Shown: positions 40,221-55,192 of the stretch, in pieces | Layout of the letters: every line of letters starts with the position of its first letter | Numbering within the stretch: the stretch's first letter is position 1 | NCBI RefSeq assembly: GCF_000247815.1 | Contig: NC_021672.1 | Location: 71,589,437 to 71,653,436, forward strand | Source of the DNA: Ficedula albicollis | Lineage: Eukaryota; Chordata; Aves; Passeriformes; Muscicapidae | Reading direction: 5' to 3' | Length of the DNA: 64,000 nucleotides | Notes under the pieces: model-generated | Told to the model about the DNA's origin: nothing | Database searches by the model: none | What the model saw: the letters and a program-made list of their open reading frames with translations, nothing else | Translations under genes and position numbers: made by a program

Positions 40221-41809
40221 GTACGTATCCGAAAATCACTGGGAGTCCTGCTCGTGCTCACAGCTCTGTTGAAACTTGGGGGCTTTTGCTTTCTTGCTTG
40301 TTTAGAGTGGAGGCATGGTTGCTAGCATGGAGCTTGAATTAACTCAGCTTATCTCAGGGGTTACCTGGTGCCATGAAATCAAATGTAAACGTTGACTTTC
40401 CACTGGTATTTTAATTCTGAGTGATAGCAGATGGCTTATTGATTTGAAGGTTTGCAGTGTCATTGAAAGACCCTCTCTGCAGGAGTGAAACATCTCATAC
40501 ATGTCCAGACTGCTGATGTAGAAGAATTTGTGACAGACAGCCATGTGCTCATCTGTGTTACAAAGGCACTGCACTCTTCAGCTCATAGATTTGATAAGAA
40601 AGGCCTCACCAATTCCAGCAGTGCTCCTGATTATGACTTTTGTCATAGAAGAATTTATTCAAATGCTATAAGCTCTGATACTGGTATCAATCATGCTCAC
40701 ATGTTTAGCCAAAATATATTACCTATAATATAAATGGAGTTTTATCTTGTCCTGTAGCCTAATTCTGGGCATTTCAGCAGCTTTAGTTTGTACCTTTTAA
40801 TTCCTAATGTGTTAGGACATTCACTGCAATACAATTATACTACAGGAGTTAATATCAGGTTTAGCTTTCCCCAGTAAGTCATAGATAAATGTATTTCTGG
40901 ATGCAGCTCTGGCCATCAGCTTTTGCAGGAGTATATTTTAACCTAGGACTTTCATTCACACACAGCACAGTCCTGTCTGTGTAAGACTAACCCAGACTCA
41001 ACTTGTAAGTCTGGCATGCCATGACACAGCTGGTTCTCCAGAAGTTTGGATGTGTTAAAATGCACGATGCAGTTTGACTCGAGAAGGCTCAAAGCACACA
41101 AAAGGATAATCTGGACTGAGGCAGCTTGCACTGTTAGTCAACAAGCTTCTCTCTCAAACATGAGCCTGAAGCTGCCTTCTACCCACCAGTGATTCAGAGT
41201 TTGCAAGATTTCCCTTTGAAGATTTAGCTTAACTGCAAAGGATGGTCTCTGTGTGGAACAGCTAGGAGTTGTCTCTTTATGTTCTTAAGCTTAGATTAGA
41301 ATAGTGACTGTAGCTTCCTTTGAATGCCTGAGATAAAGGGCAGAGATCAAACCACAAGGGGAGTCTGGGTGTCAGAGAAAAAAAAATTGCCATTGCTAGA
41401 AAAGAGGGTATAAATTAATAAAATAATGAAGAGCAGAAGTTAGTCAGAAGAGAAACTGGCCAAAACTGCTTCACAGTTCAATTATAGGTGCATTTAATAT
41501 ACCTGCAGCAACACGCTGGCCACGACACGCAGCCTAATGAAACATGATGGGCTTGACCCAATGCTCCCTGACATGCTGACAGGCATGAATTCCTCCTCAC
41601 AGGAGGGCATGCTTTGGAAAACAAAAGTTCTGACTATAAAATTTGACAGCTTGGCTATTATTTTTTTGTGAAAAGAAAGCGAAGCGCGACAGCGAGCAGT
41701 CTCCTGCGCGTTCCTGAGAAATCCGTGCAAAATGCATTTGTTACAATCTGACATCCTTTCACTGGCTTGTCAGTGTGTCAAATGCTCTTTCCCCCTTCTC
41801 TCCTTTCAG
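40221..41809 (+). other. CACNA1D: Intronic spacer between the two exon 7 copies
   Basis: The remainder of duplication copy 1 (to 41504), followed by the 305-bp acceptor-side intron at the start of copy 2. It is ordinary AT-rich intron and no other element was recognised. If the duplication is real and copy 1 is skipped, this becomes part of a longer intron 6; if copy 2 is skipped, part of intron 7. Confidence 0.88.
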
Positions 41810-42006
41810 ATACACCTGCAGAAGATGATCCCTCGCCGTGTGCCCCCCAGTCTGCCCACGGGCGGCAGTGTCAGAACGGCACCGAGTGCAAGGCGGGCTG
41901 GGAGGGACCCAAGCACGGCATCACCAACTTTGACAACTTTGCTTTTGCCATGCTCACCGTGTTCCAGTGCATCACCATGGAGGGCTGGACAGATGTGCTC
42001 TACTGG
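41810..42006 (+). CDS. CACNA1D: Duplicate CaV1.3 exon 7 (copy 2)
   Basis: This second 197-nt exon appears identical to the first, with the same acceptor (TCTCCTTTCAG) and donor (GTACGT). It encodes the same turret, NGT sequon and selectivity-filter segment TMEGWTD. Spliced alone after exon 6 it gives a normal protein. Spliced after copy 1, it is entered in phase 0 instead of phase 1 and is read in a shifted frame: that frame has no stop inside the exon but reaches TAA at 59902-59904 in exon 8a or TAG at 60324-60326 in exon 8b. The splice sites look intact, so it is not an obvious pseudo-exon. It may be an assembly duplicate of copy 1. Confidence 0.85.
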
Positions 42007-44934
42007 GTACGTATCCGAAAATCACTGGGAGTCCTGCTCGTGCTCACAGCTCTGTTGAAACTTGGGGGCTTTTGCTTTCTTGCTTGTTTAGAGTGGAGGC
42101 ATGGTTGCTAGCATGGAGCTTGAATTAACTCAGCTTATCTCAGGGGTTACCTGGTGCCATGAAATCAAATGTAAACGTTGACTTTCCACTGGTATTTTAA
42201 TTCTGAGTGATAGCAGATGGCTTATTGATTTGAAGGTTTGCAGTGTCATTGAAAGACCCTCTCTGCAGGAGTGAAACATCTCATACATGTCCAGACTGCT
42301 GATGTAGAAGAATTTGTGACAGACAGCCATGTGCTCATCTGTGTTACAAAGGCACTGCACTCTTCAGCTCATAGATTTGATAAGAAAGGCCTCACCAATT
42401 CCAGCAGTGCTCCTGATTATGACTTTTGTCATAGAAGAATTTATTCAAATGCTATAAGCTCTGATACTGGTATCAATCATGCTCACATGTTTAGCCAAAA
42501 TATATTACCTATAATATAAATGGAGTTTTATCTTGTCCTGTAGCCTAATTCTGGGCATTTCAGCAGCTTTAGTTTGTACCTTTTAATTCCTAATGTGTTA
42601 GGACATTCACTGCAATACAATTATACTACAGGAGTTAATATCAGGTTTAGCTTTCCCCAGTAAGTCATAGATAAATGTATTTCTGGATGCAGCTCTGGCC
42701 ATCAGCTTTTGCAGGAGTATATTTTAACCTAGGACTTTGATTCACACACAGCACAGTCCTGTCTGTGTAAGACTAACCCAGACTCAACTTGTAAGTCTGG
42801 CATGCCATGACACAGCTGGTTCTCCAGATGTTTGGATGTGTTAAAATGCACGATGCAGTTTGACTCGAGAAGGCTCAAAGCACACAAAAGGATAATCTGG
42901 ACTGAGGCAGCTTGCACTGTTAGTCAACAAGCTTCTCTCTCAAACATGAGCCTGAAGCTGCCTTCTACCCACCAGTGATTCAGAGTTTGCAAGATTTCCC
43001 TTTGAAGATTTAGCTTAACTGCAAAGGATGGTCTCTGTGTGGAACAGCTAGGAGTTGTCTCTTTATGTTCTTAAGCTTAGATTAGAATAGTGACTGTAGC
43101 TTCCTTTGAATGCCTGAGATAAAGGGCAGAGATCAAACCACAAGGGGAGTCTGGGTGTCAGAGAAAAAAAAATTGCCATTGCTAGAAAAGAGGGTATAAA
43201 TTAATAAAATAATGAAGAGCAGAAGTTAGTCAGAAGAGAAACTGGCCAAAACTGCTTCACAGTTCAATTATAGGTGCATTTAATATACCTGCCTTTTTAC
43301 CACATTTAGCTCACATTTCTCCATGCTGTGTGTGATTGAGAGGATTTATTTACAGGGGAAACAGGAGAGAGTAAATGATGTCAGAAGAAGAAATTTAAAT
43401 AATTCTGGCCCTGTATACCATTCAGAATTGGGAAACCTCTCCACAAGTTATCATCAGTTTCTCCAAAGACATGTGCTAAGAAATTCCCACCTTCCAATTC
43501 CCACCCTTTAGGGCCCATGAGTCATTTTAATGATTTGATATGAATCATGTTTAACTCATTATCAGCTGTCTAATAACAGCAGCCAAAAGCATATACTCAC
43601 TTCCAAAAGATTTTCTACCTTGACTGCAGCAGGCAATCTGATTTTTATGGTGTCCCTGCAGCAAACTGGGTTTTAGTTTTTGGCTTTTGGTTGGTATTCA
43701 GCCAAGTTTTTTTTTTTTCACTGATTTCTTGAGCTGTTCTTTTTTAGCTTTAGAGACAGAATGCTGATCTTAGACCTTAAATTAATACAGATTGATGGTC
43801 ATTATTTTTAGGGGCATGCATAGAGTGAGCCTTTTAGATTAAGGCATTGTTAGAATACTTGCTGTGGGAAGAGCAGAAACATTTGTCATCATCAGTTCCC
43901 AGTTATTCCCAGACAAAATTACAAAAGATAGGAGCTTACACTGCAGAAAAAAAGTCAGTAATTGAGGAGGAGTGAATTTATTTCATAAAGTAAAAAAGTA
44001 TCAGCTATGTTTAAAGACCATGAAATACAAAGTTTGACTTAATACCTGAACGCCTGAGCTGGCAGACATTTTTGGTTAAGCTGCTGGAAACAATCCTAAG
44101 AATTTTTGAACTATTTTCCCATATGACTTTTGCCTCTTGTGCTATAGGGACAAAGCAGACAGAATTCAGCTCTGCTCAGCGTTTGACATTTGGTAAAGGA
44201 GGTGTGTGAGGTGTTTCCTTCTGCAGAGGGGTCTGTGCCATGCTGGGGCAGGGCACGCCTAGGAGAAACACTATTGCTTTCATATTTATGTGTAGAAACA
44301 GCCTCTAAACACTCACACTGTCATTTCAGGTAATATCCAGCCATACCTATGGTTTATACAGTCAGGTTTAGAGTCCATGGCAAGGGCATTCCTGCTTCAT
44401 TTAGCCAAAAGGAAGAATACTCTGGATAGTGAAGGATAGAAAAGATGCAACATTTCAATTGCTGAAGAATTTTAGTAAGTGAGGTAGGATGCAAATATCT
44501 ATCTTAACCTTACTGTGAGCCACTGTTTCCTTACTGCAGTCTGACTCATATATTACTTTTTTCCCAGTCTTTGCCTTTTTGGCTGAGGAGGAGTGGACTT
44601 GTCATAGACAACCCATTGGGAGCTGCATCTCCACAGGGTGCAGAGATAGGAGGCTATTCTCTTCTCAGCTCTGAAAGATCTCCTGAAACCACAGTGAGGT
44701 CACAAAAATTAAATTTTGCTTTATAAGGAAGTAAGCCTGCACAGTTATTTAAATTAGAAATCCAGAGTTTGTTGTCCATTTTACACTGAAAGCACAGACC
44801 AAAAAACAGTGTAAGAAAATTTTGACTGCAAACAGGACAGTTTTGGAGACAAAAATTAAATTTAACAATATAAGCTAATGGGCTAATATTTAAAAGTGCT
44901 GAGCATTCAAAACTCAAGCAGACTTTCATGTTCC

Positions 44935-45045
44935 TAGCTCCTCTGCAATTCAGGGTAGATAACAAGGTTTGAATCTGTGGTCCTGCTGGGGTCAATGGCA
45001 AAATTCTCATTAATTTCAAAAGGTCAGGATCTCACTTTGTCTTTT
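44935..45045. repeat. Possible ancient interspersed repeat fragment
   Basis: GGTCCTGCTGGGGTCAATGG, AAATTCTCATTAATTTCAAA and GGTCAGGATCTCAC resemble a dispersed amniote motif (roughly ATTGACTTCAATGGGGCCAGGATTTCAC) that I recall from reptile and bird introns. The family cannot be named from this alone. Confidence 0.3.
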
Positions 45046-45351
45046 GCAAAATCTTGATCATGCTGTTGAGATTTCTCACATGCAGTCATAGTACAACACG
45101 AGGACTTACAGATGCCTGATCAAGACCTTGGTGTCTGTTGAGATTAGTATTCCAAGGACATACATGGGGATGCAGAGAGTTTTCTTTGCTCCCTTCTTAG
45201 ATCTGCAAATGTGTGCCTGACCTAAAACTCAGCAGAACAACAGATAAAGCTCTGGGCTGAATTATTTGGCTGGAAGTGTTGAGACCATGGGGCAATTCCC
45301 TTGCTTTGAACTTTCCTATTAGTGCTTGTCAATTATATCTTCTTATTTTCT

Positions 45352-45560
<209 letters not shown>

Positions 45561-45980
45561 TCAAAACACAACCCAACTTTTGAAAGATACCTAGACCTCT
45601 GCATTCTTCTCAGTGGGAATGGAAGGAGCTTAGCACATTTCAGCATATATTTCATGAAACCAATGTCTGTCCCATGCCACAGTTTGCAAGTTTTAAAGCT
45701 GCATGTTGGAAAGCTGGAAAGCTGTGTGACCTTCCACAAGCCCTAGGCTCCTAATCCACTTAATAGCTCTTCAAATTTTAACTCCAGTTTCCTGCTTCCT
45801 TCTTCATGCTGCCCTATGCAGGCTTTCCACCTGTGCAGGGAAGGCTGTCTCCTCTCTCACAGAATGCTACTTCCCAGCCTGTGATCCACATCCTCACTAA
45901 AAGATAATCAGAGACAGCAAAGCAATAAACTTTTATTTCCACAAAGGACTTGGCATCACTAAGATCAATACACTTTCCAA

Positions 45981-46462
<482 letters not shown>

Positions 46463-49400
46463 GAAGATAAGACTTGTGAGTAGATTGGTTTCTTTTGAAG
46501 TAGGGAAAAAAAATGTTAGGGAAAAGAGTTTGACACTGCTATCATGGAAAGAAGGATAATCACTTTAAAAGAGCCAAATTTTTAATGTGAAATAACTATA
46601 TTGGACAGGACGAAAATCTGTGCAAAACAGCCTTGTTGACTCTTCACTGAAGAATTGATCTTTGTTGAATGGAGCATTAAGTGTTTCTACAAACACATCT
46701 CCTGTGCTGCCTCACTCTTACAAGTTTATTTTGCCCCATGGGAAATAAACTGCCTTTGTCTCATGGGCAGTCAGTCCACAGAACCACTGAGTAGACAGCA
46801 CCTCTTGTGATATATCACATTATAATTTTTCCTGTGCATTATAGAAGGATTTGAGGTCATTATTCTCAAAACTCTCCTTAATGAATGATCAGCCAGCATT
46901 AGCAGCTCTCTTGGTGCAGGCACCAAGGTCCATTTCTGAAGACCCACCCATCCTGGAAACTTCCAGCAGCAGATGAAAATCCAAATGTTGCAAATGGAAT
47001 CATTTGGTATTGTATAATCAGCCTCTGCTGCAGTCCATTATTTTGTATTGTCTTGTTGACTAAAGAGGAAAATTAATCTCTGAGCAGTTTATAACATAGT
47101 GTTTAAATATTTGTAGGCATTGTTTATCTTCACTTAATCTTTTTCTAATCTGAGGAGATTCAGTTCTTTCAACCTTCCCTAATGGATCTTCTTTTTAATT
47201 ATTTTTCATCAGTTTACTGTCCTTCAGGGGAAGCTTTGTTTCTGAGTTAAATACAACTCAGCCAGTGCCCTGTCTCTAGAAAGGTTTTCATCTTTGTGTG
47301 AAATGTGCTCTCTGCAGCTGGAGACCTGTGACACTGCATGCAAATCTCTCCACTGCAGCCTCAGTTTTACATGCCTGGTCTCTCCACTGCCCTGCATCTA
47401 AGCAATTGTACAAATAAATGAAAACAAAGCACAGGGAAATTGCAAATTGTTATATTGGGTTATATTCACATTGCTGGGCAGTGGAGAACCTGGTCCTGAG
47501 CTGTTCTGCTTGCCCCTTACAGCTTGAACTCTAGGATTGAGTAATCCTGCTTGATCTGCCTGAAGAATATTAATAATGAGCAACCCTGAGCCTGCCATCA
47601 GTTTTGGAGTCTTGGCTCTGACCCATGTCATTTGGACAGCACTTCAGAATACTTGGTTGAGTCTCTGAAAACAACATGCAGTTCCTCCAGGAACAATTTA
47701 CCTCAAGGCTCTAAGTGTAAACTAAAGAGTGTGGTATTATTATAGATGGGCTAAGGCCAAGCCTGGATGGCATCCAGGCACTAACCTGCCCCTGGAAGAG
47801 ATGTCCAAACTGGCACATAGTAGGTTGACTCCCTCAGATTTTAAAAAAATCTTTGTTATTCTTGTCCAGCCCCTAGGCAAGAAAATGAGTTAATAGTCTA
47901 GAACAGTGCAGTGCAGTGAGGTTGAGTAAGTGCAAACCTTCAGGAGCATCACATCCCCAGCAGAGAGAAACACATAAAGATGCAGTGATTAAACAGAACT
48001 CTCCTGGAACTTCCCTCCACCTCTCAGTCTTTGAGATCATACTTTCAAGAGTTGCAAAATCAGCTAGAAACACAGGCTTACAGTCACCCTTACAGTTCCC
48101 ATCACGAAATCAAAACAGAACAAATTGAACAACAGATGTAATTTACTTTGCTGACAGCATTGACAGATTCTGTGAGCTTTTCTCACCCCCCTCCTCCAGC
48201 CTGTTGCAGCCAATGAGGAAGATGTGAGAAATTCAGAGGTACTGCCACAAACGCAGAGCTGCAACCCCCAATTTTCACCAGCTGTGTTTTTCCTTCTAAC
48301 CCTTTATTCTTGCAGCACTTAAGCTTGAATTAGTAAGGCTTTCCACAAAAGAGAATTATCTGATTCTAAGAATATATCTGTCTACATGTTTTCCATGGTG
48401 TTTATTCCCCATCCTCCTCTGCCCCTCCAAGAAAATGCTGGGCTTTTATTGTTGTGGGGTTGGGTTGTTTTTTTGTTTTTTTTTTTATCAATCATCTTTT
48501 TGGCAGGGGGTTGCATGAATGTGAAAAATTTACAAAGCAGGCAAGTATGAGCAACCCATCACTGTGATTGCAGAGGTTATTTCATCTCCATCTGCTGCAG
48601 CAGTGGTGGGTAAGGGGAGAGGAGCCATAGTTCAGAGCACTGAAGGGCCACAGCATCAATGCACTGAAAAAGCAGTTTCCACATGAATTTGCATAAATGC
48701 TGACCTCAATCTGTTTCCCTTTTCCTCCTTAACAACTGCACATGCCACCAGTAATGGTTGCTGTACCACTGACTGGAAAGTGAGTAGCAGCAGTGACTTG
48801 CTCATTGGCACCTGCCACCAAAACCTGCTGCTGAACATTTGTTCAACACATTTGTTGTGTGAGATGAAGTCTTTATGAGCCCTTCAGAGCTCAACTTTGG
48901 ACTGCTCAGCCCTCTTCCTCAATATAAAAAGAAACTCTCAATTAAAAATAAGCTTTTTTTGGGTTGGTTATGGGAGGTGTTAATAGAGACCCTCTGCCCA
49001 GTGCTCCTGTGTGGGAAGGACCTTTGTAACAGCCCTGTCTTTCTGTTGCCCTTTCACTTTTTTTTCTTCTTTTGCTTTTCTTTACACTGTATCCTAATTG
49101 CTGCTGCCTAATCACCACAGAGACCTTTCTTGTCTTTAATCTTTATTCTTTTGTCCTGGAGCTATAAAATTAAGAGCTAAACTGCTGGGACATTTCTACA
49201 CAACTTAGGATTTTGAGTGCCTCTGTTTGTGGGCACACTGCTTGTGCCATACCACCAGTTTTAACAAGAAATTATGGCTGATGCCTTCTGAAAAAAATAT
49301 ATCATCAGTTTTGTTAGCTGTGGACCCATATCTACTAGACAAATTCACAAATAACAGACTGGTTCATTATCTAGATCCTGGGAAAGAAAAAGACAAGGAA

Positions 49401-49689
49401 ATATGCCCAAGGTCAGGACACAAGTCTTGTGTCTAGAACCATTTATTAAATTATTGTTTATTTTGAGTTTAACTTGTTTCAGCATCTTGCTTTTAAGACA
49501 AAAGGCAATACAACTAAATCCTCACCAGTCTTACTGTGAATATTAAGCCCTTCCTGCCTGCAATGAGAATTGGTCTATTAATTGGCTTTATTCATATTTC
49601 TGAGAGATTTCTGCCTGGGCAGGATTTGAGGGCTCAGTATGATGAGTGAAGAGCAGTCCCAGCACAGGCAGGGCATGGAGCTCTTGGAT

Positions 49690-50103
49690 GAGTGCAGAGG
49701 ATGATGTGGAGATGATCAGAGGGCTGGAGGAGCTCTCCTATGAGGAAATTCTGGGATTCTGTGAAAGGTTTAGAGAGCTGAGGTTGTTCAGTCTGGAGAA
49801 CAGGAGACACCCAGGGGGACCTCCCAGGACATAAAGGGGGCCAACAAGGGAGCTGGAGAGGCTCTTTTTACAAGGGCATGTTGTGAATTAAAATGGGAAG
49901 TGGGCAGATTTAAATCAGATATAAGGGAGAAAATGTTTACTGGCCCAGGTTGCCCAGAGAGGTGGTGAATCCCCCATCCCTGGAAACATTAAAGGTCAGG
50001 CTGGACAGGGCTGTGAGCAACCTGATCTCATGGAAGTTGTCCCTTCTCATTTCAGGGGTTGAACTAGGTGGCCTTTAAGGATCCCTTCAAATCCAAAATA
50101 TTC
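49690..50103 (+). mobile_element. CR1 LINE, 5'-truncated 3' end
   Basis: The stretch with GATGATCAGAGGGCTGGAGG, AGCTCTCCTATGAGGAAAT, GAGGTTGTTCAGTCTGGAGA, GGCCCAGGTTGCCCAGAGAG, CCCCATCCCTGGAAACATTA and GGTGGCCTTTAAGGATCCCT follows the order of the CR1 retrotransposon 3' end as I recall it. CR1 is the dominant LINE of birds and common in other sauropsids. The element is in the same orientation as the gene. Only the last few hundred bases are present, the usual result of incomplete reverse transcription. Sequence decay and the lack of a clean terminal octamer repeat indicate an old insertion. Confidence 0.88.
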
Positions 50104-51069
50104 ACAAGACATCGACTCTGTTACTTTTAAAGCATATCTAGAACGAATCAGACTGTTGTGCTGATCTTGCTTACGTGGTGTTGTTTATAAGACTCATAAG
50201 AAAAGGAGAAGGGGCAGTCTTGTCTGTCTGTAATGCACTTGCAGCTCATTCAGGCTCTTTAATAGTAATTTCTCCAGCAAACCTCTAGAGCTTTCACAAT
50301 ATTTCTGAGTGCCTATCAGATAAAGGCTCATTATCTGTGTGCTAGGAGTTCTAGATACTGTACATTTTATTTGAGAATTTTGGGTGTGATTTCGCAACTG
50401 GAAGCTGGATTAATTATCTAAAATGTAGAATTTTCCTAGGATTCCCAGTGTGAACTGGATACAGAGGAAATTGGGATATACTGATCAAGTACAAAATAAT
50501 AATTGGTAGTCTTACCTTCACTTATTATAGAAAGTGGTGATTATCTACATCTTACAGTGCTGTTTTTCTTAGTCTTTATTTTTAAGGACTTAATTGACTA
50601 TGGAAATCAATGAATAGTGTGCTTGTATATTCCTGTGCCTGCAGCAATCAGTACTGTTCTGATGTAGCTGTGGAAGAATTTGCTATCAGTCTACACTGAG
50701 ATAAATAGAAGCATTTATAAAACAGTAATACAGGCAGAAAATCCTTTCTGGATAATCAGCCATGCAAATGTAAACACAAAATAAACAGAGGTGGGAAGGG
50801 ACAGCCCAGAATTTTAAGACAAAATGAACGTTTTTAGATTTGGAACCCACTATCATAGGGGATAATTTTATGCTTAAATTGAGCACTTTATTCTTTTGGA
50901 GTGAATTTCCAAAGACTTTAAAGGGCAAAAAGGTTTTTTGCATAACTGAGTAGCAGTAAGAGATGGAATTGCTGCAGTGGCTGTAATGAAAGAACTGTGG
51001 CTAAATAGCCTTTGGGCTCTTGGATGACTCTCAAAGCCCAACCCTTACCTTTTAAAGGGAAAAATAAAT

Positions 51070-51145
51070 GTTGTACACACTTATAAGTGTGAATACTTAT
51101 ATATAAGTGTATACTTAGATATATAATAGTTATGTATAAGGGAAT
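51070..51145. repeat. AT-rich low-complexity region
   Basis: Repeated variants of ATATAAGTGT and ATACTTA (ACTTATAAGTGTGAATACTT and ATATATAAGTGTATACTTAG). It is a simple AT-rich stretch with short palindromes. Confidence 0.65.
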
Positions 51146-52429
51146 ATAAGTGTGGGAATAAGGCAGCTCACATAAAGCCCTTTGGCTTTTACCTCTGGAG
51201 GTCTGAATTCAAATCCTGATTAAGTCACATGAATCCAAGCAATTTTTGGAGGTCACTCTCAGTCAGAGAGAGAAAGGAGAGGCTTCATGGCCATGAAGGT
51301 ACCTGGCTTTGGCAGAGCACTGCAGGTGCATCCATGGCATGAACTTCCACTGCTCAGGAGCCATGAGGAGCAGAATAAGCAGCCCAAAGCAACGCTGCTG
51401 TTGCTGTCAGCTGTATTGATGTCATCAACATGCAGAATGGGCCAAGAGCAAGGGCTGGGCAGAGCAGACTGCAGGATGTGTTTGTGGGAAGTCCTGAAGA
51501 CCTGCTCAGCCTGGGCATCACATCTTTAAGAGCCCTGCCTGGGTCAGTGTCTGGCCTGTTCCTCCCCCGCTGGTCTGTATGACCCAGACAGCTCCAGAGC
51601 AGACAGAGTGACCTGGGCCACCACTGAAAAAAAAAAAAATCAACTAACCTCTGAGAGAACAGTTTTGGTGGAATTTTTACATCCTCAAAGCACAGCAGTT
51701 TCAGCATGCTCTAGAAAGTGAGCTGCTTTATCACTTGGCAGTAATTGAATTTCAATACTTCACTTTTGGTTAACGTGTTCCATGTTAAACTGAATTGAGA
51801 TACATTCATTTTTTATTTTTTTTTCTCTTTTACCAGTTAAGCTTGGAGAAAGTGAGTGAGGTGGCAAAGCAAGAGTTTTATTGGAGCTTAGAATTTTTCT
51901 TTGATGTAACTAATGTTTTTAGTACGAGTTCAGAATCCCTGTATTGCCAAACATGCTGCAGAGATATGTAGCACCCTCCAATTTTCACAGAAAAACAGAG
52001 AAAGCACAAAATTACAGGTGGATGGGAGGACATATAAATTATAGCTTCCTGATTATTTTTGTTTCCTCTCCCCTAGCTGACTAGAGGAATTTGCCAGGGG
52101 TAGTTGTACTAACAAAATTTAATATGCTGAGATTTTGTCAGCAAATCCACTCTTGAGATAGCTGATTTGCCATGATGATGCATGTCCCTTTGGAACACAA
52201 CTAGTGCTATTAAAATTCCAAGTTTGTGAAAACAAAAGCCAGTAACACTGCTGGATTTGTTGTTTTTTTTTTTAAATGAAGGGAAAGCCTAACTGTTTTT
52301 CCTCTGTTTTGAAAAGTGTGAAGTTAGATGGCCTTTGCCATCTGTTGGAGTTGTGCAGTAAACTTGTGTGAAGGCCATTTGAAATCACAGATTTAACTAG
52401 GGCACTGCTAAGCACATTATTTCCCCTCT

Positions 52430-52516
52430 GGTGCTGAACAGGGTGTTGATTCCAGGTTGGTGGTTGGGCTTGATCTTTAGAGGCCTTTTCCAGGCTTAAT
52501 GGTTCTGTGATTTCCT
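52430..52516 (+). mobile_element. CR1-like LINE 3' tail fragment
   Basis: GGTGGTTGGGCTTGATCTTT, AGAGGCCTTTTCCAGGCTTA and ATGGTTCTGTGATTTCC resemble the CR1 terminal segment (a GGTTGGACTTGATGATC type motif, then AAGGTC..TTCCAACC, then a TTCTGTGATTC tail). Only about 85 bp are recognisable, in + orientation. Confidence 0.7.
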
Positions 52517-52911
52517 ACCTCTCCAGCAAGCACAAACTGCTGTGCTGGAGAAGCACAGGATCAGGAAGTATTTTCAACAGAAATAATTTGCAGTGGAAAA
52601 CAGCTCAGCTCAACCATTGTGTGCCACAGACATTTTGACCTGCTGGTATTTGAATGCAAGCTGTAATTCCCTTCCTTAGCCTCAGACAGAGACCTTGTAT
52701 TTTCCATAATGGCTCAGTCTGGTAAAGAACATCAGGCTGTAAAAAACAATGTGCACCCAGGCTGAAAACAGATGAAATATGAATGTGGAACTTTACTAAC
52801 AAGGAAACAATGTTGTGGAGTTCAGTGCTTATGTACTGAGAGCTGAAAAACACAGTGGAAGGACTCAGTGACAGCATGCAGTCAGTATCAGTCATCTAGG
52901 ACTAGATAGTT

Positions 52912-53053
52912 GAAAGCTTGGTCTTTTTCTATGTTTCTCTGACATTTTAGAGTCACATGTGGAGACTGCACCCTCTTGCCAGGAAAGCTTGGTCTTTTTC
53001 TATGTTTCTCTGACTTTTTAGAGTCACATCTGGAGACTGCACCCTCTTGCCAA
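52912..53053. repeat. Two-copy tandem duplication, 71-bp unit
   Basis: The unit with GAAAGCTTGGTCTTTTTCTA occurs at 52912-52982 and 52983-53053, with three or so differences (GACATTTTAGAG versus GACTTTTTAGAG; CACATGTGG versus CACATCTGG). Confidence 0.9.
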
Positions 53054-55192
53054 GGAGATCAGACAGTGTAGCAATGGACTACAGCCATACCAAAAGCTTT
53101 TAACTAATAAACCACAAATCATGGTTCACCTGGATCAGGGCAGGTGTACTTGGGTGAGGACATTTATGGCAGATTCAACATCTTTGATCTTTGAAGAGCT
53201 TCAGTCTTTGTTAGGAGAGGTGAAGAAGCAACCTGTGCAGGCTCCACGTTCTCAGATCTGTCTGCCACCTTACCCTTCTCTTTCCTGGACTCATCTTCCA
53301 TTGCTGCAGTTTCTCTGATTCTTTCTCAAGGGCTCTCTGTTGCAAGTTAATCTTGATGTTTGTGTTGTCCTCATCCAGGCAGTCCTTTCTCAGTTAATGG
53401 CTCCATTCAGCTCCTGCAGAGAGTTCTGTACAAATTGCCAGTGTTTCTGCCTCAGAGTGGAATTTTAATTTGCTCTTTCCATCACTACAGAGAATACAGA
53501 ATGACTGGGGAACCAAGCTACACATGGGAGTCCTCTTATTTTTCCTACTGCCAACATATGATGAATCTTGCCTACATTATTCATTTTTACCCTACAGTGG
53601 CTGTACAGCAGAATAACCTGTCTGGAGCATTCTCTGCCTTTGTTCAGGACCCCTGTGCCCTTGTCTTCATCCATCTCTGTCTTGCCTTTCTCATGAAGAC
53701 ACTGAAAAAAGTTACAGGTGTTTATATGTACCTAGAGAAGGCATATAGAGGATTTCTAAAATTCCATAGTTGAGCTAACACAGAACTTTAAGAGCTTGGA
53801 GAAGACAGCTTAAAATTTCCCTTTTCCTTCAGTACTTTAAAATAAAAGAAATGTGACTGTCAAAACAGGACCAGTTTCTTGTTCCTTTGACTGCCATCTG
53901 TTCAAACTGAAGCTGGGTTGAACTCTGGTGTCTCCTTTGCACCCATTTGATAGCACCAGCTACAAAATGTGGATGTTTAGGAATAGTTTTAAGGACTACT
54001 GTGGCTTAGTATCCCTGTAAGACTATTAGGGTGTTGATGCTTAACAAGATATTCTACCCAGACTAAGAGCAAAGCCATTGCTTCAAAGTTCATAAAAATA
54101 AGTCTAGTTTATTTTAGTTTTTACATTTTTGCTTACCACAAAGTTTGGAGTTTTTTTAGATTTTTTTACCTCCATCTCTCTCCCTTGAGTCAGCTCTGAG
54201 ACCTTCATTTCCCACTCCTTTTCACCTGTCCAAAAGACTCAGAGCATCTGAAAGACTATTCAAGGTTAACAAGATGATAATAATTTTCACAATGCACTAG
54301 AATTTATGGCTGGAAATGCTTCAATGTTTTTGCCATTTTTCAGTAGCTATGTACATTAAGCTTCAATTTTTTCCTGAGGAATTTCTGAAGAGAAACTCCT
54401 AACCATACATTACTCCCAGTCCTGTGCCCCAGCCTATTCAAGCAAAGCCCTTGTGCACATCAGCTCATTTCCACTGGTAACAATAATATTGACCATTGCC
54501 CTCAGTGGAATTATTCATTTATGTGCCTTAAATTATGCACGTGCATGATTGCTGGATTAAAAACCAACCAAGCAAAGACAATTAATTAGATTTTAAATAA
54601 TGGAGGATCTGCAAGGTGGAATCTGAGTCCTTGGTGCAATAATGCATTAAATCCACTTTTTAGGATATGTGCTGGCTAACAGGAAATGTGATCCTTGCCT
54701 TGCTCCTTTTCTGAATGGTGAAGTCAGAACAATATATGTTGTATCTCTGGACTTATTGAAGTGTATGTGGAGAGCAACCAGGAATTTATCAAGTAGAAGT
54801 ATGCTTTTCTCATGTCTTTATTGGCCTGATATGCAGCAACCTCACCCCATTCAGGCTCCAAACAAACCAGTAGATTTAGAATTTCTGTGTGCCAAAGAAA
54901 CAATCTCATTCTTTGCCAACAGGTTGGAAAAAATGCTTATTGAGCCTACAATACAGAGAAAGTCAATTTTAGTACTTTGTCTCTTGTAACTCAACCTTTA
55001 GTTCTGTGTCACATCATTCTTTCTTCTTTCTAGGGCTTCTTTTAAGCATTTACAGTTTTATAAAGTTAGAAATTGTGAATAATAAGCAATTTCCTTGTTA
55101 AAAGCAGTGAGGTTTACAATACCTTTAAAATTGCATAGTTAATGTAATTATTACAATTAAAAATTACAATTACTATATTTTTCCCTCTCGGT

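Noticed and set aside
51180..51260. tRNA-derived SINE candidate with a B-box-like GAATTCAAATCCTG
   Set aside because: No matching A-box spacing, tail or flanking duplication that I can support.
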